Shown piece after piece: positions 1 to 9,014 of a stretch of 64,000 nt of DNA. The notes under the pieces were generated by a model. That model saw only the letters and a list, made by a program, of their open reading frames with translations, searched no databases and was not told the origin of the DNA. The stretch comes from RPRC01 sp034933285. Lineage in GTDB: Bacteria > Desulfobacterota > Desulfuromonadia > Geobacterales > Geobacteraceae. Both the position numbers and the translations under genes were made by a program. Positions within the stretch are counted from its first letter, which is position 1. The number at the start of each line of letters is the position of its first letter. The stretch is from NCBI GenBank assembly GCA_034933285.1, contig JAYFNT010000003.1, positions 1 through 64,000 of the forward strand, written 5' to 3'.

Positions 1-247
1 GCTGGCCCTGGCCGGGGCCTTCGAGTGCGGGGTGAACGACCTGCCCCTGTCGATGATCCTCTCCTGGTACGAGCAGAAGGCGGTGGTGATCCTGCTGACC
101 CTCTTGCACCTGGGGATCAAGAACATCAAGCTGGGGCCGAGCCTCCCGGCCTTCATCACCCCCAACGTGCTCAACTTCCTGGTGGAGAATTTCAACATCG
201 CCCCCATATCCACCGCTGATGAGGACCTCAAGGCCATCCTCGGCTGA
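1..247 (+). CDS. hcp: Hybrid cluster protein / hydroxylamine reductase, C-terminal fragment
   Basis: Only the last 81 codons are in the window and the gene enters from the left edge. The visible protein has the stretch DLPLSMILSWYEQKAVVIL followed by LGIKNIKLGPSLPAF, which is the characteristic C-terminal segment of hybrid cluster proteins, and ends in DLKAILG. The family carries an iron-sulfur-oxygen hybrid cluster. It is known as a hydroxylamine reductase in vitro and as an NO reductase or S-nitrosylase in nitrosative stress, acting in the cytoplasm. The cluster-ligating residues further upstream cannot be checked. The stop is TGA at 245-247, directly followed by a strong terminator. Confidence 0.85.
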   Translation, partial: LALAGAFECGVNDLPLSMILSWYEQKAVVILLTLLHLGIKNIKLGPSLPAFITPNVLNFLVENFNIAPISTADEDLKAILG

Positions 248-253
248 GAAATA

Positions 254-295
254 AAGACGGTCCGGCAGGTTTTCCAAACCCTGCCGGACCGTCTT
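254..295. terminator. Bidirectional intrinsic terminator after hcp
   Basis: A 16-bp inverted repeat (254-269 against 280-295) begins with AAGACGGTCC and encloses a short T/A-rich loop. On the minus strand the stem is followed by a T-rich run (TTTATTT), so it can also end the convergent gene at 348-1280. Confidence 0.8.
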
Positions 296-347
296 GCGTC
301 TATTGAATACCGATTTCCCAGAGGGGGCGGGAAGTTGACTTGAGGAG

Positions 348-1280
348 TCATTTCCCGTTTTTCTTTTCCAGTATGGCAAGCCTTTTCAGCAGGCCGCCCC
401 GGTTCAGTTTTTCCCGGTAATCATTGCGATGGTTTTCCAGCAGGTGTCCCAGATATGACAGGTTGCTTTCGATTGCATCTGCGTACATGTCGTAATCTAT
501 TTCCCATCTCTTGAGAAAATGGTGCGCAAGGAAGCCCTGCACGCCTCCCAGTTCGTTTTCCAGCCTGCTCTTGGCGTGTTCGTAGAACTCCATTGTGTTT
601 GAAAGCAGGTCGAGTTCGGTCTGAAAACCGAAAACCTGGGCCTCGTTGAGTTCCTGGAAAAGGAAAAGCAGCTTTTCCAGGTAGGTCCGGTCGCTGATCT
701 GGCCGATTATGGATGCTGTCGCCACCATCTTGGCTATGGTTTCGGTTTCGGGGGATTCGAACGACATTTCGCTGATGTCTTCATTGATATCGGTGCAGAT
801 TATAAAGTCTCTGCAAAGTTTGCAATCACCGTCATCATAGCCGTTTGCCGTGAAATAGCCCTCCAGGAACTCGACACTTCTTTCCGCCCTGACAAGTGTA
901 TACTTGGCGCCGGTTCCGGTGGTGTCGTCATCCCGTTGGATATAGCCTGTTTCGTGGAGTAGGATGCTGATGAGAGCGAGTGTCACGTGTTTTTCGCGGA
1001 AGGAGAGGCCGGTTGCAAAGGCGCCGTGAACAAGGCTTGCGAAAACCAGCATTGCGTCGGTCACGTGTTTCAGATCGTGATATGGCGTGTTGCATTCCCT
1101 GTAGCCCGGAAAATTGCCGCCGTACAGGTTCACCACATCTTTGAAAACTCTGGATAGCCAGGAAAAATCATAACCCAGATAGACCAGCGATATGAGATAG
1201 CGGACCTCTTCATAAACGCTCTGGGGGAAATCTGTCTTGATAAGATCGGTAATGAAAATCCTGTTGTTGGCCGGGTCCAT
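348..1280 (-). CDS. HD-domain, cyclic-nucleotide phosphodiesterase-like protein
   Basis: This 310-aa cytoplasmic protein has the metal-binding pattern of class I cyclic nucleotide phosphodiesterases and related HD hydrolases: CNTPYHDLKHVTDA near residue 90 (compare the NPYHN..H motif), LLHETGY near residue 130, and a later Asp in ICTDIN. The all-helical remainder fits the fold. Substrate cannot be told from the sequence; a cyclic nucleotide or another phosphate ester is possible. The start ATG is preceded by an AGAGGA-type ribosome binding site. The gene is convergent with hcp and divergent from the TPR gene, so it appears to be a single-gene unit. No signal peptide or membrane segment is seen. 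Confidence 0.65.
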   Translation of the reverse strand: MDPANNRIFITDLIKTDFPQSVYEEVRYLISLVYLGYDFSWLSRVFKDVVNLYGGNFPGYRECNTPYHDLKHVTDAMLVFASLVHGAFATGLSFREKHVTLALISILLHETGYIQRDDDTTGTGAKYTLVRAERSVEFLEGYFTANGYDDGDCKLCRDFIICTDINEDISEMSFESPETETIAKMVATASIIGQISDRTYLEKLLFLFQELNEAQVFGFQTELDLLSNTMEFYEHAKSRLENELGGVQGFLAHHFLKRWEIDYDMYADAIESNLSYLGHLLENHRNDYREKLNRGGLLKRLAILEKKNGK

Positions 1281-1575
1281 TCCTCTTTATCCTTTTAATA
1301 AAGCCATATAAATCTAGGCACTATACATTGAGTATGGGGAAATGATAGTGAAATACACATATCAACACCAGCTGAAATGTCAATAAAAAAGTCGCCATTG
1401 GCCGTTGGCTTTGACATGTGGCCGGTTTCCATCCGGAAACTGCATAAGCGTCAATCCGGACTTACCGGATGGACACTCACTGGTGCCGACTGCCTCATTT
1501 CGCCAGGGGGGCAGCGATTTCGACAGCGAGACGGTACGGGAAACCGGAAAGGCTTATGGTCTTGTCTATAAGTCG
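1281..1575. other. Divergent intergenic region, hairpin-rich, no gene seen
   Basis: The gap between the HD-domain gene and the TPR gene has no credible coding frame. The stretch about 1405-1560 is GC-rich and holds several short inverted repeats, such as GTTTCC..GGAAAC and ATCCGG..CCGGAT. I could not match it to a c-di-GMP (GEMM) or other riboswitch consensus. Confidence 0.4.
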
Positions 1576-1604
1576 TTGACTTTGTTTTATTTTGCTGATA
1601 AATT
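1576..1604 (+). promoter_or_regulatory. Sigma-70-type promoter for the TPR gene
   Basis: TTGACT (1576-1581) and TAAATT (1599-1604) are separated by exactly 17 nt in an AT-rich stretch about 130 nt upstream of the TPR gene start. The match to the -35/-10 consensus and the ideal spacing support it. Confidence 0.6.
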
Positions 1605-1734
1605 TCAGCTTTGTCGTGTTCGTTCCGAAAAATTTATATAAACTGAAAATGCAGCATGTTCGGTATGAATCCGTTGATGTTCCATGGTTCGGCAGATGGC
1701 TCATGCTTCCGTCCATCAGACAAGAGGGTGAAAA

Positions 1735-3861
1735 TTGAGTACACAGAAAGATAAATTTCTGGCCAGCGCGCAGAAATATATCCAGAAGGGCCAGTTCGAG
1801 AGGGCCCTGAAGGATTATGAACAGGTGGTTACCGCTGATCCGAAGGATGTGAAACACCGGCAGAAACTCGCTGAGCTCATGGTCAGGTGCAGCCGGCGGG
1901 AGGATGCGATACGGGAATATGAAACCATTGCCAAGTATTATGATGAAAACGGTTTCTATCTTAAATCCATCGCCGTATATAAGCAGATACAGAGGCTTGA
2001 TCCTTCCAGTCTCGACATCTCAATTGCCCTCGCCCAGCTCAATGAAAAACAGGGGCTCGTCGGTAATGCCCTCATCGAATACAAGACGGTTTTCGATCAC
2101 CATCAGAAATCCGGCCAGGTCGATGAAGCCATCAAGATACTGGAGAAAATGAAAGGGGTTGATCCCCAGAATGTTGACATCCGCTTGAAGCTGGCTGAGA
2201 CATGCTTTGGTGCGGGGCACAAGGACAAGGCCTACCAGGAATTTACCGGCGTTGCAATGTCTCTGAAGGACAAGGGGAACAAGGAAATTTTCGAGCGCGT
2301 CTGCCAAAGGATCCAGGACCTCTTCCCGGACAAAAAGGAAGGAATGCTCGATATCCTGGCGTCTCAGGTGAAAAACGGGCAGGTGGAGGAATCGCTGCCC
2401 AAGTTGAAAAAGTTGCTGGATGACGAACCCGGCAACACCAAGGTGATGACACTGTTGGCGGAAGCCTACCGCATTTCGGGGGAAGAGGAAAAGTGCAGGG
2501 AAATGCTGCACGGGATTCTCGGGATCGATCCTGGTGATGCCGAGGTAATCAAGAAGATTATTGAAATCGATGTCGAAGCAGGCTCTCTGGAGGAGGGCGT
2601 TACACTTCTCCGGCAGTATGTGCCCGCACTTATGCAAGCGGGCTGTTTTGCCGATGTGGAGCGGTATTATACAAAGCTCCTGGAGCATGCTCCCTATGAC
2701 ATAAGGCTTCTCGAGGGCTTGAAATCCTTGTATGAGACGACCGGGGACCAGTCCAAGCTGTCTGACGTGCAGGTAAGCATCAATATCCTTTCAAAGAAAT
2801 CCCTGGAACCGGACATTGAAGAACCCGAAGAGGCTCCTGTGGAACACGCCTGGAGCGAGGCCGAGGTGCAGGACTTTCCCTGGCAGGACGAGATAGACCT
2901 TTCCTTTGCCCCGGAGGTGGAACCCGGTTCAATACAGGAGACACAGGAAACCGGGCCTGTCTTGCTCAAGCCGGATGATATTTCATCAGGCGGCGAAACG
3001 CAACCTGAGTCTGCCGGGGATGTCTTCGATATAGACATATCCTTCGATCTTACCGAAATGCAGGAAATGGAAGTTGCCGATGAATCCGGCTCAGCACAGG
3101 AAGAGCCGTCGCAGGCAGTAAAGGCGCTTTCCGGGGAAACAGGCGCTGCAGGGGAAATTACGGTCCCTGACTTTCTCAGTGGCCTGGAAGTGGAAAGTGA
3201 CAATTTTACTTCCGAAAGCGATCTCCAATCTGAAGAGCATTGCATTACACTTTCTGAGGAACTGCCTGAAGCTGAAATAATCCTCGAACCTGAACCCCTT
3301 GAAGAAAAGCCGGTTAGTGAACCGGGTACGGGTTTGTTCGACATGGATATTTTAGAAGAGACAAGCGACAAGTACAGCCAGGAAGGCATCTTTACCAAAT
3401 TCAAGGAGAGCCTTGGCAGCCAGGTGGATTCCTCAGACACGGAAACCAGGTATAATCTGGGCATTGCATACATGGAAATGGCGCTTTATGACGAGGCGAT
3501 CGGAGAGTTCCGGGCCGCGCGCAAAAATCCCGCTCGGTTCCTCGATTGCATTACGCTGGAAGGCATGTGTTGCGGAAAAAAAGGAGACTTTGCGAGTGCC
3601 GAAAAGGTATTTCTCGATGCATTGTCACTTGAAGGCCTTGACAGCGATCGGGTTCTCTGCCTCCGTTATGAATTGGGGGTCATGTATGAAAGTGCTGGGA
3701 ACAGGGAGGGCGCTCTCAAGGTCTTCGGTGAAATATTCCAGGCCAGTCCCGGTTTTCGCGACACCATGAAGAAGATCGCACGATTGAGCGGTGAGGAAAA
3801 CGGTTCCCTGGATTTATCGGACATCAATGACGCTGACCTGGAACTGGATGAACTGGCATGA
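1735..3861 (+). CDS. Tetratricopeptide-repeat protein with acidic linker
   Basis: The 708-aa protein has tandem TPR helices from about residue 10 to 345 (for example FERALKDYEQVVTADPKD), a long acidic, Glu/Pro-rich, probably disordered linker at about 350-540, and a second TPR block at about 555-690. TPR proteins are scaffolds for protein-protein contacts, so a structural or assembly role is likely, but no partner is indicated. I chose the TTG at 1735 because a GAGGG ribosome binding site lies 6 nt upstream; the next GTG is out of frame. There is no signal peptide. It appears monocistronic, with its own promoter and terminator. Confidence 0.75.
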   Translation: MSTQKDKFLASAQKYIQKGQFERALKDYEQVVTADPKDVKHRQKLAELMVRCSRREDAIREYETIAKYYDENGFYLKSIAVYKQIQRLDPSSLDISIALAQLNEKQGLVGNALIEYKTVFDHHQKSGQVDEAIKILEKMKGVDPQNVDIRLKLAETCFGAGHKDKAYQEFTGVAMSLKDKGNKEIFERVCQRIQDLFPDKKEGMLDILASQVKNGQVEESLPKLKKLLDDEPGNTKVMTLLAEAYRISGEEEKCREMLHGILGIDPGDAEVIKKIIEIDVEAGSLEEGVTLLRQYVPALMQAGCFADVERYYTKLLEHAPYDIRLLEGLKSLYETTGDQSKLSDVQVSINILSKKSLEPDIEEPEEAPVEHAWSEAEVQDFPWQDEIDLSFAPEVEPGSIQETQETGPVLLKPDDISSGGETQPESAGDVFDIDISFDLTEMQEMEVADESGSAQEEPSQAVKALSGETGAAGEITVPDFLSGLEVESDNFTSESDLQSEEHCITLSEELPEAEIILEPEPLEEKPVSEPGTGLFDMDILEETSDKYSQEGIFTKFKESLGSQVDSSDTETRYNLGIAYMEMALYDEAIGEFRAARKNPARFLDCITLEGMCCGKKGDFASAEKVFLDALSLEGLDSDRVLCLRYELGVMYESAGNREGALKVFGEIFQASPGFRDTMKKIARLSGEENGSLDLSDINDADLELDELA

Positions 3862-3877
3862 TTTCACACTGACTTCT

Positions 3878-3915
3878 GTAAGCCTGTCCCGCACGGGCAG
3901 GCTTACATCCTTTTT
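3878..3915 (+). terminator. Intrinsic terminator after the TPR gene
   Basis: GTAAGCCTG..CAGGCTTAC forms a stem of about 12 bp at 3878-3906, followed by ATCCTTTTT, 17 nt past the stop codon. Confidence 0.75.
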
Positions 3916-4113
3916 GCTTTCCTGCCTGCAGTACTCTTTCTTTCCCTGATTGCCCGGGATATCAAATTCCGCGAATACCATAAATGGACACGATTAAAAA
4001 CGGCTTGTAATTTGACGTTGGATGCATGATAATTCATGCGCCGTTCATTTTGCCGCCATCATCTCACTCCAGCCTGAACGGGATATCCTGCATCTGAAGG
4101 AGTTGCTCACCAT

Positions 4114-4599
4114 ATGGAAAGACTCTGGGCGCCGTGGAGGATGGAGTACATACTTAATGAAAAGCCGGAAGGGTGCATTTTCTGCCTGGCAGCTGCCGCG
4201 GGGGGCGCGGAAGATAGGGAGAGGCTCGTGCTCCGCCGGGACAGGCACTCTTTCATCATGATGAACCGCTATCCGTACTGTAATGGGCATCTTCTCGTCT
4301 CACCCAACCGTCATGTCGGAGACATGAATGAGCTCGGAACGGAAGAGATGCTTGAATTGTTTGAGAATACCAGGATATGCTGCAACGTGATGGCCGAAGC
4401 GTTTTCCCCGCAGGGCTTCAATGTCGGCATGAACCTGGGAAAGGCAGCGGGCGCAGGTGTTGACGACCATCTGCATATCCATGTCGTTCCCCGCTGGTCA
4501 GGGGACACGAACTTCATGACGGTTATCGCGGATGTGCGCGTAATGCCGGAAAACCTGCTGGCATCCTATGACAGGCTCTATCATCTTTTCTCCCGATGA
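4114..4599 (+). CDS. HIT-family nucleotide hydrolase/transferase
   Basis: The 161-aa protein contains the histidine triad HLHIHVVPRW at about residues 119-128, the catalytic signature of HIT enzymes that hydrolyse or transfer nucleotidyl groups (the central His forms a nucleotidyl intermediate). The N-terminal MERLWAPWRMEYI and the CIFC pair (residues 21-24) match the bacterial branch related to Ap4A phosphorylase and its zinc site. It is cytoplasmic. The start ATG follows an AAGGAG site. The methyl-accepting gene starts about 80 nt downstream, so cotranscription is possible. The physiological substrate is unknown. Confidence 0.8.
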   Translation: MERLWAPWRMEYILNEKPEGCIFCLAAAAGGAEDRERLVLRRDRHSFIMMNRYPYCNGHLLVSPNRHVGDMNELGTEEMLELFENTRICCNVMAEAFSPQGFNVGMNLGKAAGAGVDDHLHIHVVPRWSGDTNFMTVIADVRVMPENLLASYDRLYHLFSR

Positions 4600-4679
4600 A
4601 TCGGATGTGAGGTGTCCTGGTGGAAACGGTCCGGGAAGTGCGCGGCGGCCGGTTAACGACTGATGGAGATAGGGAAAAA

Positions 4680-6671
4680 ATGGCTCATGAACTGAAGATA
4701 CAGAATAACGGCTTGCACCATATTGTTCTCGGAATGTCGCTGATGTTGATTCTTCCCCTGTTTTGCGCACTGCTTCGGGCTTTGGCATTTCCTTCCGCAA
4801 GTGCGCCGATATGGAATCGGGCTCTGGAGGACGTTTCGAGGATTCCCGGAAATGGTTTTGTGTACTGGTTCATGGGGATCGCCGCGGGGTTGATTGTAAT
4901 TGCTTCGGGCCAAAGAGCCAAAAAAACCGCCCTTGAGGCGGTCGGGTTGCTGGAAACAACTGAAGCCCTCAACAGGGATATTCTCTCCCAGAAGGATTCG
5001 CTGGAAAAACGATACCGGCTTCTGGATGAGAATATTAAGAAAATCCAGTATATAAGCAACCGGATCATGAAGTCCCTCGTCGTCGAAGACGTGCTGAGGC
5101 TTTGCGCTGAAGGACTTCACGACGTGCTGGGTTTTGAGCGGGTCAATATCCTCATGGCGGACAAGGAAATGAAGTTTTTGCACTTTCTGATTGCAACCGG
5201 GAGCGATGACTTCAATCCCGAGGGCGTCGTTCTTCCCCTGGACCAGAGGATCGGGGTGATCCACAAGTGTTTTTCGGAGCAGAAACTCTACCTGGTCGAC
5301 GATATGGCAAAGTGTTCCCAGGACTACTATCTCCAGCCTCCCTATGACCGGATCAAGCCTCTCAGGTCCAAGAGTTTCGTTCTCTGCCCGATCGTGGTCA
5401 AGGGAGAATCGGTCGGCCTCTTCGGCATAGACAATGCTTTCAGCAGGAGAATCGCCAATGCCAGCGACGAGGACACCATCCGCCTGTTTGCGGACCAGGC
5501 AGCATCGGCCATCACGCGGATAAACCTCCTGCAGGCGATAAGCACTCTGACAACGGAACTGGAGGATACGTTCACCAATTTTCTCGGCAAAAGGGATGGC
5601 TATTCCCGGGCCGTCCGCGACCTTGACTCTTCCCTGGAGTCCCTGTTCGACAGTGCATCGCGGAACGCAACTGCGTCCGAAAGCATCATGTCATCCGTAG
5701 AAGAGACCAGTTCCGCTGTGGGGCAGATTTCCGTATCCATAGACCAGGTCACGAACAATCTTAATTTTCTCGCCGAGTCCATCGAAAAATCCGTATCCGC
5801 CATGGAAGAGATACATGCTTCCATCAAGAATGTGGAAAAGAACGCGGCTGTTTCACATGAGATATCCCAACAGGCCGCGCAACAGGCTGACAAGGGCAGG
5901 GAGGGCGTTGGCGAGACGATTGATGCTCTGGCCGAGATCCAGAAGTCTGTCGAGCTTTCCTTTGAAGGCATTATGCGGCTCAGCAGCAACAGCGGACGCA
6001 TCAGCAGTATCGTCAAGGTCATCAAAGACATAACGAAAAAGACCAACCTGCTGGCATTGAACGCCTCAATCATTGCGGCCCAGGCAGGCGAATTCGGCAA
6101 GGATTTCGGCGTCGTGGCAGAAGAAATGCGTGCGCTGTCACACCAGACCGGGCAGATCACCGGGGAGATCGAAGTCATCATTTCCTATATCCTCAACGAT
6201 TCCGAGACGGCTGCCCGCAACATCACCTTTTCCAAGGACCTGGTGCAGAAAGGCGTCGAGATCGGCCATGAAACAGGTCAGACCCTCAAGACCATACATG
6301 AAAAGTCTTTCCACTCAATGGATATGACGGCTGAGATCAAAGCGGCCACCGAAGAACAGGTCCGGGGCATCAAGCTGGCGACCCAGTCCATCGAGGATGT
6401 GAGCACCATGGCTTCCCAGATCTACAACGCTTCCAAGGAACAGTCCGAAGCGACAAAGAACATACTGCGATCCATAGAGTCGATCAAGGACATGACGAAT
6501 GACATGGTCAAGGCCACCGAGGCGCAGGTCAAGGAAGGGTTTGCCATTGAAGAGGTCGTCAAGTCGCATGCGGATCTGAGCGAGGAGATTTTTGACAGCA
6601 TGGAACTGCGCAAGCAGCAGAGCATGGAGATCGTGCAGGAGCTTGATGTTATCAAGGGAGTATCGAGCTAG
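4680..6671 (+). CDS. Methyl-accepting chemotaxis-type transducer with GAF domain
   Basis: Read from the ATG at 4680, the protein is 663 aa. Two membrane segments lie near residues 16-38 and 60-76 with only a short loop between them, so there is no periplasmic sensor domain. A GAF domain spans about 135-285 and would sense a cytoplasmic ligand. The C-terminal half is the long coiled-coil signalling domain, with the conserved hairpin-tip region around KKTNLLALNASIIAAQ and FGVVAEEMRALS. It would bind CheA/CheW and control motility or another Che-like pathway. An in-frame GTG at 4620 would add 20 residues; I prefer 4680 because of the purine-rich GGAGATAGGG just upstream. The ligand is not predictable. 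Confidence 0.8.
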   Translation: MAHELKIQNNGLHHIVLGMSLMLILPLFCALLRALAFPSASAPIWNRALEDVSRIPGNGFVYWFMGIAAGLIVIASGQRAKKTALEAVGLLETTEALNRDILSQKDSLEKRYRLLDENIKKIQYISNRIMKSLVVEDVLRLCAEGLHDVLGFERVNILMADKEMKFLHFLIATGSDDFNPEGVVLPLDQRIGVIHKCFSEQKLYLVDDMAKCSQDYYLQPPYDRIKPLRSKSFVLCPIVVKGESVGLFGIDNAFSRRIANASDEDTIRLFADQAASAITRINLLQAISTLTTELEDTFTNFLGKRDGYSRAVRDLDSSLESLFDSASRNATASESIMSSVEETSSAVGQISVSIDQVTNNLNFLAESIEKSVSAMEEIHASIKNVEKNAAVSHEISQQAAQQADKGREGVGETIDALAEIQKSVELSFEGIMRLSSNSGRISSIVKVIKDITKKTNLLALNASIIAAQAGEFGKDFGVVAEEMRALSHQTGQITGEIEVIISYILNDSETAARNITFSKDLVQKGVEIGHETGQTLKTIHEKSFHSMDMTAEIKAATEEQVRGIKLATQSIEDVSTMASQIYNASKEQSEATKNILRSIESIKDMTNDMVKATEAQVKEGFAIEEVVKSHADLSEEIFDSMELRKQQSMEIVQELDVIKGVSS

Positions 6672-6811
6672 TGTCCGGTGCAGTTTCCGTACAGGCGCCT
6701 CTCTAATTTTTGCTGGTTTTTTTGCCGCTGTTATGTTAAGTATGGATCGTTTGTGAAGATCCGTTTGTGACTTCTACTAATGCCGCACCGTAAAGGTTTC
6801 ATATACCTATA

Positions 6812-6841
6812 CCGCCTGGATTCAAGTGTGAACCGGGACGG
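6812..6841 (+). ncRNA. Candidate pan-motif RNA in the panB leader
   Basis: Positions 6812-6841 fold into CCGCCTGG-(A)-TTC / GAACCGGG-(A)-CGG. This is an 11-bp stem with one unpaired adenosine on each strand (A6820 and A6838) and a 6-nt loop. The pan motif is a structured RNA described upstream of pantothenate genes whose hallmark is two conserved bulged adenosines in a stem-loop. Position ahead of panBCD and structure both fit. I did not have the covariance model, so the assignment is a structural match only. Confidence 0.55.
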
Positions 6842-6861
6842 AAGGCGATAGCCCTTGATCA

Positions 6862-6885
6862 ACGGGAGGTTTTTCTCTCTCCCGT
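6862..6885 (+). other. Leader hairpin upstream of panB
   Basis: ACGGGAG (6862-6868) pairs with CTCCCGT (6879-6885) around a T/C-rich loop. It lies between the pan-motif candidate and the terminator, so it is a candidate part of the switching structure. Confidence 0.45.
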
Positions 6886-6897
6886 CGCCATGCGCTG

Positions 6898-6930
6898 AAA
6901 GGCCCTTCCTGTCCGGGAAGGGCCTTTTTC
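6898..6930 (+). terminator. Intrinsic terminator/attenuator immediately before panB
   Basis: AAAGGCCCTTCC and GAAGGGCCTTT form a 12-bp stem followed by T's, ending only about 15 nt before the panB start codon. The panB ribosome binding site (GGAGG, 6935-6939) follows at once, which is the layout of a transcription attenuator. It also shows that the longer panB frame from ATG 6855 would read through a terminator and is not the real start. Confidence 0.75.
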
Positions 6931-6944
6931 TTTGGAGGTCAGCC

Positions 6945-7748
6945 GTGAAAAAGAAGATTACCATCCTTGATTTGCAGAAGATGAAGGGCAATGGCGAGAA
7001 GATCACAATGCTCACCTGCTATGACTATCCTACTGCCCGGATAATGGATGAATGCGGGATAGATGTCCTACTGGTCGGAGATTCCGTCGGGGTTACGGTT
7101 TCCGGGTATGACAACACGCTGCCCGTGACCATGGAAGAGATGATTTACCACAGCAGGGCGGTGGCAAGGGCAAAACCCAAATCGCTTCTGGTTGCGGACA
7201 TGCCGTTTCTCTCCTACCAGACCGATCTGCGCGATGCACGGCTCAATGCCGGCCGCCTGATCAGGGACGGCGGGGCGGAGGCGGTCAAGCTGGAAGGCGG
7301 GGAAAACATGGCTGACTGCATAAAAGCCATAGTCGACATTGATGTGCCGGTGATGGCCCACATCGGCCTCACACCCCAATCCATCCACCGCATGGGCGGA
7401 TACCGCGTTCAGGGAAAATCGGAGCCTGCGGGAGAGAAGCTGCTGGCCGACGCCATTGCCGTGCAGAACGCAGGAGCTTTTTCCGTCGTATTGGAAGGAA
7501 TTCCCAGAAAGCTCGGCCGGATGATAACCTCTGAACTCTTCATTCCCACAATCGGCATCGGGGCCGGCGATTTCTGTGACGGGCAGGTCCTGGTCATCCA
7601 CGATATACTCGGGCTCTGTGAAAAATATTCCCCCAAATTCGTTAAACGGTACGCAGACGTCAAAACCGTTATTTCGGATGCCGTCAGCCGTTACGCGGCG
7701 GAAGTGAAGGCAGGCGACTTCCCGACAGAGGAGCACTCGTTTTCCTGA
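6945..7748 (+). CDS. panB: 3-methyl-2-oxobutanoate hydroxymethyltransferase
   Basis: PanB transfers a hydroxymethyl group from 5,10-methylene-THF to alpha-ketoisovalerate to make ketopantoate, the first committed step of pantothenate synthesis. The protein is 267 aa, the usual length. It shows the KMKGNGEKITMLTCYDYP start, LLVGDSVG (metal/substrate site), KLEGG and the IGIGAGDFCDGQVLV segment typical of the family. I place the start at GTG 6945 because GGAGG lies just upstream and the homologous N-terminus (KKKITILDLQ) begins there. It leads a tight panB-panC-panD operon, with 1 nt to panC. Regulation is probably through the structured leader. Confidence 0.95.
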   Translation: MKKKITILDLQKMKGNGEKITMLTCYDYPTARIMDECGIDVLLVGDSVGVTVSGYDNTLPVTMEEMIYHSRAVARAKPKSLLVADMPFLSYQTDLRDARLNAGRLIRDGGAEAVKLEGGENMADCIKAIVDIDVPVMAHIGLTPQSIHRMGGYRVQGKSEPAGEKLLADAIAVQNAGAFSVVLEGIPRKLGRMITSELFIPTIGIGAGDFCDGQVLVIHDILGLCEKYSPKFVKRYADVKTVISDAVSRYAAEVKAGDFPTEEHSFS

Positions 7749-7749
7749 C

Positions 7750-8619
7750 ATGGACACCTTTTTCTCTGTAGCCGAAATGCACAGGTTCTCATCCGTGGCC
7801 AAAGCGGAGGGGAAGAGCATTTCATTCGTCCCTACCATGGGCTTTCTCCACGAAGGACATGCGTCCCTGATTCGCGAGGCCCGAAAACGGGGTGACGTGT
7901 GCGTGGTGAGCATCTTCGTCAACCCAGCCCAGTTCGGCGCAGGCGAGGATTTCCAGTCTTATCCGCGTGACCTGGAGCGCGATTCCGAAATCGCTGTGAA
8001 AAACGGTGTTGACGTGCTGTTCGTACCCGGGGCCGGTGAGATGTACCCCAAGGGGTTCCAGACCTATGTCAACGTGGAGGAGATTTCCCTGCCCCTCTGC
8101 GGAGCATCGCGTCCGGGACATTTCCGGGGCGTGGCCACGGTCGTTACAAAGCTTTTCCATATCGTGAAACCGGACTCGGCCTTCTTCGGCGAGAAGGATT
8201 ACCAGCAACTGGCGGTTATCCGCAGGTTGGTAAAAGACCTGAACATGGACGTTGAGATCGTGGGAATGCCCACGGTTCGCGAGCCTGACGGGCTGGCCTT
8301 GAGTTCGCGCAATGCCTACCTTTCCCCGGCAGAGAGGAAGAGCGCTCTGTGCCTGTCCCGCGCCATTTCCGCCGCACTGGAGCTTTACATGTCAGGGGAG
8401 CGATCCGTTCCACTGCTCAGGAACGAGGCGCTGAGGATCATAGGGGAAGAGCCTGCCGCACGTGTCGACTACGTCGAGCTGCGCGACGGAGAATCCCTGG
8501 CAGATGTCGATACGGCTGATGATGGAACTGTTCTGGCTCTTGCCGTCCGGATCGGGGCAACCAGACTTATTGACAATAGAATGCTTGGAAGGGGAGTCGT
8601 ATGCAGAGAAACATGCTGA
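7750..8619 (+). CDS. panC: Pantothenate synthetase (pantoate-beta-alanine ligase)
   Basis: PanC joins pantoate and beta-alanine through a pantoyl-adenylate intermediate, using ATP. The 289-aa protein has the nucleotidyltransferase motif MGFLHEGHASLI (HIGH-like), FVNPAQFG, the FFGEKDYQQL segment and the ALSSRNAYL segment (KMSKS-like loop), all hallmarks of the family. It starts 1 nt after the panB stop and overlaps the start of panD by 19 nt, so translation is probably coupled across the operon. Cytoplasmic. Confidence 0.95.
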   Translation: MDTFFSVAEMHRFSSVAKAEGKSISFVPTMGFLHEGHASLIREARKRGDVCVVSIFVNPAQFGAGEDFQSYPRDLERDSEIAVKNGVDVLFVPGAGEMYPKGFQTYVNVEEISLPLCGASRPGHFRGVATVVTKLFHIVKPDSAFFGEKDYQQLAVIRRLVKDLNMDVEIVGMPTVREPDGLALSSRNAYLSPAERKSALCLSRAISAALELYMSGERSVPLLRNEALRIIGEEPAARVDYVELRDGESLADVDTADDGTVLALAVRIGATRLIDNRMLGRGVVCRETC

Positions 8620-8999
8620 AGAGCAAAATCCACCGGGCAACGCTGACCGGGGCGGACCTCCAGTATGAGGGGAGCATAACCATTGACCGGGATCTGATGG
8701 ATGCCGCCGACATCATCCCCTACGAAGCGGTCAGTGTCTGGAACGTCACCAACGGCAGCCGTTTCGAGACCTATGCCATAGAAGGCGAGAGGGGCTCGGG
8801 CGTGGTCTGCGTCAACGGCGCAGCCGCACGGCTCGTGGCGCCGCGCGACCTGGTCATCGTGGCAAGCTTTGTCTCCATGGATGCCGAGGAGGCCAGGCAG
8901 CACGAGCCTAAGCTGGTGTTCGTCGACGAGCGCAATCGGATCATTCCGACCCGGAAGGAAAAGGCAGGGCAGGGGAACCTGCGCAAGGTGACCTGGTAA
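8601..8999 (+). CDS. panD: Aspartate 1-decarboxylase proenzyme
   Basis: PanD makes beta-alanine from aspartate, supplying the partner that PanC joins to pantoate. It is a pyruvoyl enzyme made by self-cleavage between Gly24 and Ser25, visible here in QYEGSITID. The protein is 132 aa, and MLKSKIHRATLT at the N-terminus and NGAAARL further on match the family. The first ATG (MQRNMLKSK) aligns with known PanD starts and lies inside the end of panC. No separate panM/panZ-like maturation factor is seen nearby. Confidence 0.95.
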   Translation: MQRNMLKSKIHRATLTGADLQYEGSITIDRDLMDAADIIPYEAVSVWNVTNGSRFETYAIEGERGSGVVCVNGAAARLVAPRDLVIVASFVSMDAEEARQHEPKLVFVDERNRIIPTRKEKAGQGNLRKVTW

Positions 9000-9014
9000 T
9001 CCGGCGGACTGTGG

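Noticed and set aside
1405..1560. c-di-GMP (GEMM) riboswitch upstream of the TPR gene
   Set aside because: The region is hairpin-rich, but I could not find the conserved tetraloop-receptor and GCAAAGCC-type core on either strand.
6855..6944. N-terminal extension of panB from ATG 6855
   Set aside because: It would translate through an intrinsic terminator and has no homology. GTG 6945 has a strong ribosome binding site and the family N-terminus.
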